This document shows, piece by piece, positions 5,400 through 7,413 of a stretch of 7,413 bases of DNA; the stretch's first letter is position 1, and each line of letters opens with the position of its first letter. The stretch lies in the NCBI GenBank assembly GCA_025934385.1, contig JAICYE010000098.1, forward strand, positions 1-7,413, given 5' to 3'. The notes beneath the pieces are model-generated. The model was not told the DNA's origin. It worked only from the letters and a program-made list of their open reading frames with translations, and searched no databases. The position numbers were made by a program, and so were the translations under genes. The stretch is from Acidimicrobiia bacterium (GTDB lineage Bacteria > Actinomycetota > Acidimicrobiia > IMCC26256 > BP-133).

Positions 5400-6137
5400 G
5401 TGCCCCCCGCCCTCACCGTCGTCCTGCCCGCCCACAACGAGGCCGGGATGCTGGAGGACGCCGTGGCCGAGGTGGTGAACGGGCTGCGGGAGCGGAGCCG
5501 GCCGTTCGAGATCGTCGTCGTCGAGAACGGGTCGACCGACGACACCGCCACCATCGCCAACCGGCTGGCCGGCGACTGGGTCGAGGTGCGGGCGCTGTCG
5601 CTGCCCGAGCCGGACTACGGGCGGGCGCTGCGGGCCGGGCTGCTGGCCGCCGTCGGCGACGTCGTCGTGAACTTCGACGTCGACTTCTGCGATCTCGGCT
5701 TCCTCGACCGGGCCGTGCCGATGGTGCAGGGGGCCGACGACCCGGCGGTCGTCGTCGGCTCGAAGCGGACGGCGGGGTCGGCCGACACCCGGGGCTGGCA
5801 GCGCCGCCTGGTGACCGGGGTCTTCTCCTCCTTGCTGCGCTTCGGGTTCGGGCTCACGGTGTCGGACACCCATGGCGTGAAAGCCATGCGCCGGGCGGCG
5901 GTGGCGCCGCTGGCCCAGCACTGCCGCAACGGAGCCGACCTCTTCGACACCGAACTGATCCTGCGGGCCGAACGGGCGGGGTACCGCATCGCCGAGGTCC
6001 CCGTCGACGTCGTCGAGAAGCGCCCGGCCCGCAGTTCGATCCGGGGCCGGATCCCCCGCACGGTCAAGGGGCTCGCCGCCCTGCGGGTCCAGCTGTGGCG
6101 GGAGCGCTTGCCGGGAGGGTCTCCGGCTGTGATGTGA
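5400..6137 (+). CDS. Family 2 glycosyltransferase (GT-A fold, soluble)
   Basis: The 245-residue protein is an inverting GT2-type glycosyltransferase. The N-terminal nucleotide-sugar fold shows VVLPAHNEAGML at 7-18 and VENGSTDDT at 41-49. The metal-binding DxD is D93-V-D95 in NFDVDF. Further conserved blocks are GSKR at 120-123, DTHGVKAMRR at 156-165 and DTELILRAERAGYRIAEVPV at 183-202, a pattern seen in polyprenol-phosphate sugar transferases. There is no C-terminal transmembrane segment, so it probably works at the cytoplasmic face; donor and acceptor cannot be read from sequence. The GTG at 5400 gives the expected start of the first beta strand and lies six bases after a -10-like hexamer. 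cysS starts 10 bases after its stop, so the two are probably co-transcribed. Confidence 0.88.
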   Translation: MPPALTVVLPAHNEAGMLEDAVAEVVNGLRERSRPFEIVVVENGSTDDTATIANRLAGDWVEVRALSLPEPDYGRALRAGLLAAVGDVVVNFDVDFCDLGFLDRAVPMVQGADDPAVVVGSKRTAGSADTRGWQRRLVTGVFSSLLRFGFGLTVSDTHGVKAMRRAAVAPLAQHCRNGADLFDTELILRAERAGYRIAEVPVDVVEKRPARSSIRGRIPRTVKGLAALRVQLWRERLPGGSPAVM

Positions 6138-6147
6138 TGGGGCGACG

Positions 6148-7413
6148 ATGCTGCGCCTCCACAACACGCTGACCCGCAGGGTCGAGCCGATCCGGCCGCT
6201 CCGGCCGGGCGCCGTGTCGATGTACTCCTGCGGCCCGACCGTCTACCGGCCCGTCCACATCGGCAACCTCCGGTCGTTCCTCCTCGGCGACCTGATCCGC
6301 CGGGCGCTCAACTGGACGGGCCTGTCGGTGCGGCAGGTCATGAACATCACCGACGTCGGCCACATGACCGACGAGATCTACGACCGGGGCGAGGACAAGA
6401 TGCTGCTCGCCGCGGCCGACGAGGGGCTCACCCCGGTGGAGATCGCCGCCAAGTACGAGGCGGCCTTCCACCGCGACGCCGGCCGGCTCGGCATCGTCCC
6501 CGCCGAGGTGTACCCCCGGGCCTCCGACCACATCGGCCCGATGATCGATCTCATCGACCGGCTCCTGACGAGGGGCCACGCCTACGTCGACGGCGGCACC
6601 GTCTACTACGACGTGACCACGTTCCCCGGCTACGGGCGGCTGTCGCGCAACTCGCTCGACCAGCTGCGGGCCGGCCATCGGCTCGAGGCCGTCGACCACC
6701 ACAAGCGCCATCCGGCCGACTTCATCCTCTGGAAGGCGGCCGGGCCCCGCCGGGTGGTGCGCTTCGACAGTCCCTGGGGTGAGGGCTATCCCGGCTGGCA
6801 CATCGAATGCTCGGCCATGTCGATCGCCTATCTGGGGGAGCGCTTCGACGTCCACACCGGCGGCGTCGACCTGGCCTTCCCCCACCACGAGGACGAGATC
6901 GCCCAGAGCGAGGGCGCCCTCGGCCATCCGGTGGTGACCACGTGGGTCCACGGCGACCACCTCCTCTTCTCCGGCCAGAAGATGGCCAAGTCGTCGGGCA
7001 ACGTCTGGACGCTCGACCGCCTCGAGGAGGAGGGCCACCACCCGCTCGACTTCCGCTACCTCTGCCTGACGAGCCGCTACCGCCGCCAGCTCCGGTTCTC
7101 GCCCGAGGCGCTGGCGGCGGCGGGGAAGGCCCGGGCCCGGCTGACCGCCCACCTGGCCGACTGTGGTCCGCCTCCGGCCGCCGGCGCGGAGTCGCCGGCG
7201 GCCAAGGAGTGGGACCTGCGGTTCCGCGCCGCCGTCCTCGACGACCTCGACGTCCCCCGGGCGCTGACCGCGGTGTGGGGTCTGGTCGGCGACGACGTGG
7301 TCGCCGCCGGCGAGCGGGCGGCACTGCTCTGCGACTGGGACCGGGTGCTCGGCCTCGGGCTCGCCGAGGCGGCAGGGGCGGCGGCGACGCCCGACGAGCT
7401 GCCGGCCGGCGCC
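6148..7413 (+). CDS. cysS: Cysteinyl-tRNA synthetase, 3' end beyond the window
   Basis: The frame is open for 422 codons to the window edge without a stop, so the C-terminus is missing; typical CysS has about 460 to 480 residues. It is a class I aminoacyl-tRNA synthetase that charges tRNA-Cys in the cytoplasm. SCGPTVY at 27-33 leads into the HIGN signature at 37-40, and the KMSKS loop is KMAKS at 278-282. The zinc ligands that select cysteine are C28, C221 (in WHIECS), H246 and E250 (in FPHHEDE), with the same spacing as in the Escherichia coli enzyme. NITDVGHMTDE after the first helix and DWDRVLGLGL near the end also match CysS. The mycothiol ligase MshC is a shorter relative, but the TDVGH and zinc blocks here are of the synthetase type. 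ATG start at 6148 with GGGG about five bases upstream. Confidence 0.95.
   Translation, partial: MLRLHNTLTRRVEPIRPLRPGAVSMYSCGPTVYRPVHIGNLRSFLLGDLIRRALNWTGLSVRQVMNITDVGHMTDEIYDRGEDKMLLAAADEGLTPVEIAAKYEAAFHRDAGRLGIVPAEVYPRASDHIGPMIDLIDRLLTRGHAYVDGGTVYYDVTTFPGYGRLSRNSLDQLRAGHRLEAVDHHKRHPADFILWKAAGPRRVVRFDSPWGEGYPGWHIECSAMSIAYLGERFDVHTGGVDLAFPHHEDEIAQSEGALGHPVVTTWVHGDHLLFSGQKMAKSSGNVWTLDRLEEEGHHPLDFRYLCLTSRYRRQLRFSPEALAAAGKARARLTAHLADCGPPPAAGAESPAAKEWDLRFRAAVLDDLDVPRALTAVWGLVGDDVVAAGERAALLCDWDRVLGLGLAEAAGAAATPDELPAGA

Noticed and set aside
6064..7152. 362-codon minus-strand open frame
   Set aside because: It lies antisense to cysS, whose motifs and zinc ligands are unambiguous; no family features are seen in the antisense product.
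6148..7413. Mycothiol ligase MshC instead of cysteinyl-tRNA synthetase
   Set aside because: The NITDVGH block, the C28/C221/H246/E250 zinc set and the DWDRVLGLGL region are of the synthetase type, and the frame is already 422 codons without ending.

Overview
The window is very GC-rich and almost gap-free, with predominantly GTG start codons and a MarP-type membrane serine protease. This points to a high-GC member of the Actinomycetota. A deep-branching lineage such as Acidimicrobiia is my inference from gene content, not something the sequence proves. I see no mobile element, CRISPR array, rRNA or tRNA gene.

Layout. From about 5379 down to 134 eight genes lie head to tail on the minus strand. 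In transcription order they are a PBP4-type D-Ala-D-Ala carboxypeptidase (dacB), a two-helix holin-like membrane protein, two small single-helix membrane proteins, the ubiquitin-like sulfur carrier TtuB, the tRNA 2-thiolation enzyme TtuA, the tRNA m1A58 methyltransferase TrmI, and a MarP-like protease. Four of the seven junctions are identical 4-base GTGA stop/start overlaps and the other three gaps are 7 to 21 bases, so this looks like one translationally coupled operon. On the plus strand a family 2 glycosyltransferase (5400) and cysteinyl-tRNA synthetase (6148, running off the right edge) form a divergent unit. Only 20 bases separate the two units, and they contain overlapping, nearly symmetric -10-like hexamers on both strands.

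How the genes fit together. The most informative block is ttuB-ttuA-trmI. In Thermus thermophilus these three proteins act on the same T-loop of tRNA: TtuB carries the sulfur, TtuA thiolates position 54, and TrmI makes m1A58, which promotes thiolation. Finding all three consecutively here, with all key residues intact, predicts 2-thio-uridine/ribothymidine-54 in the tRNAs of this actinobacterium. The flanking genes concern the envelope: dacB trims peptidoglycan, the three small membrane proteins are of unknown role, MarP is a periplasmic protease, and the glycosyltransferase may act on a lipid or polyprenol acceptor. A tRNA-modification module is thus embedded in an envelope operon.

Limits. 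Positions 1-133 could not be assigned. Names of the small membrane proteins rest on shape and remembered family resemblance only. Promoter calls are based on single -10-like hexamers without -35 support.
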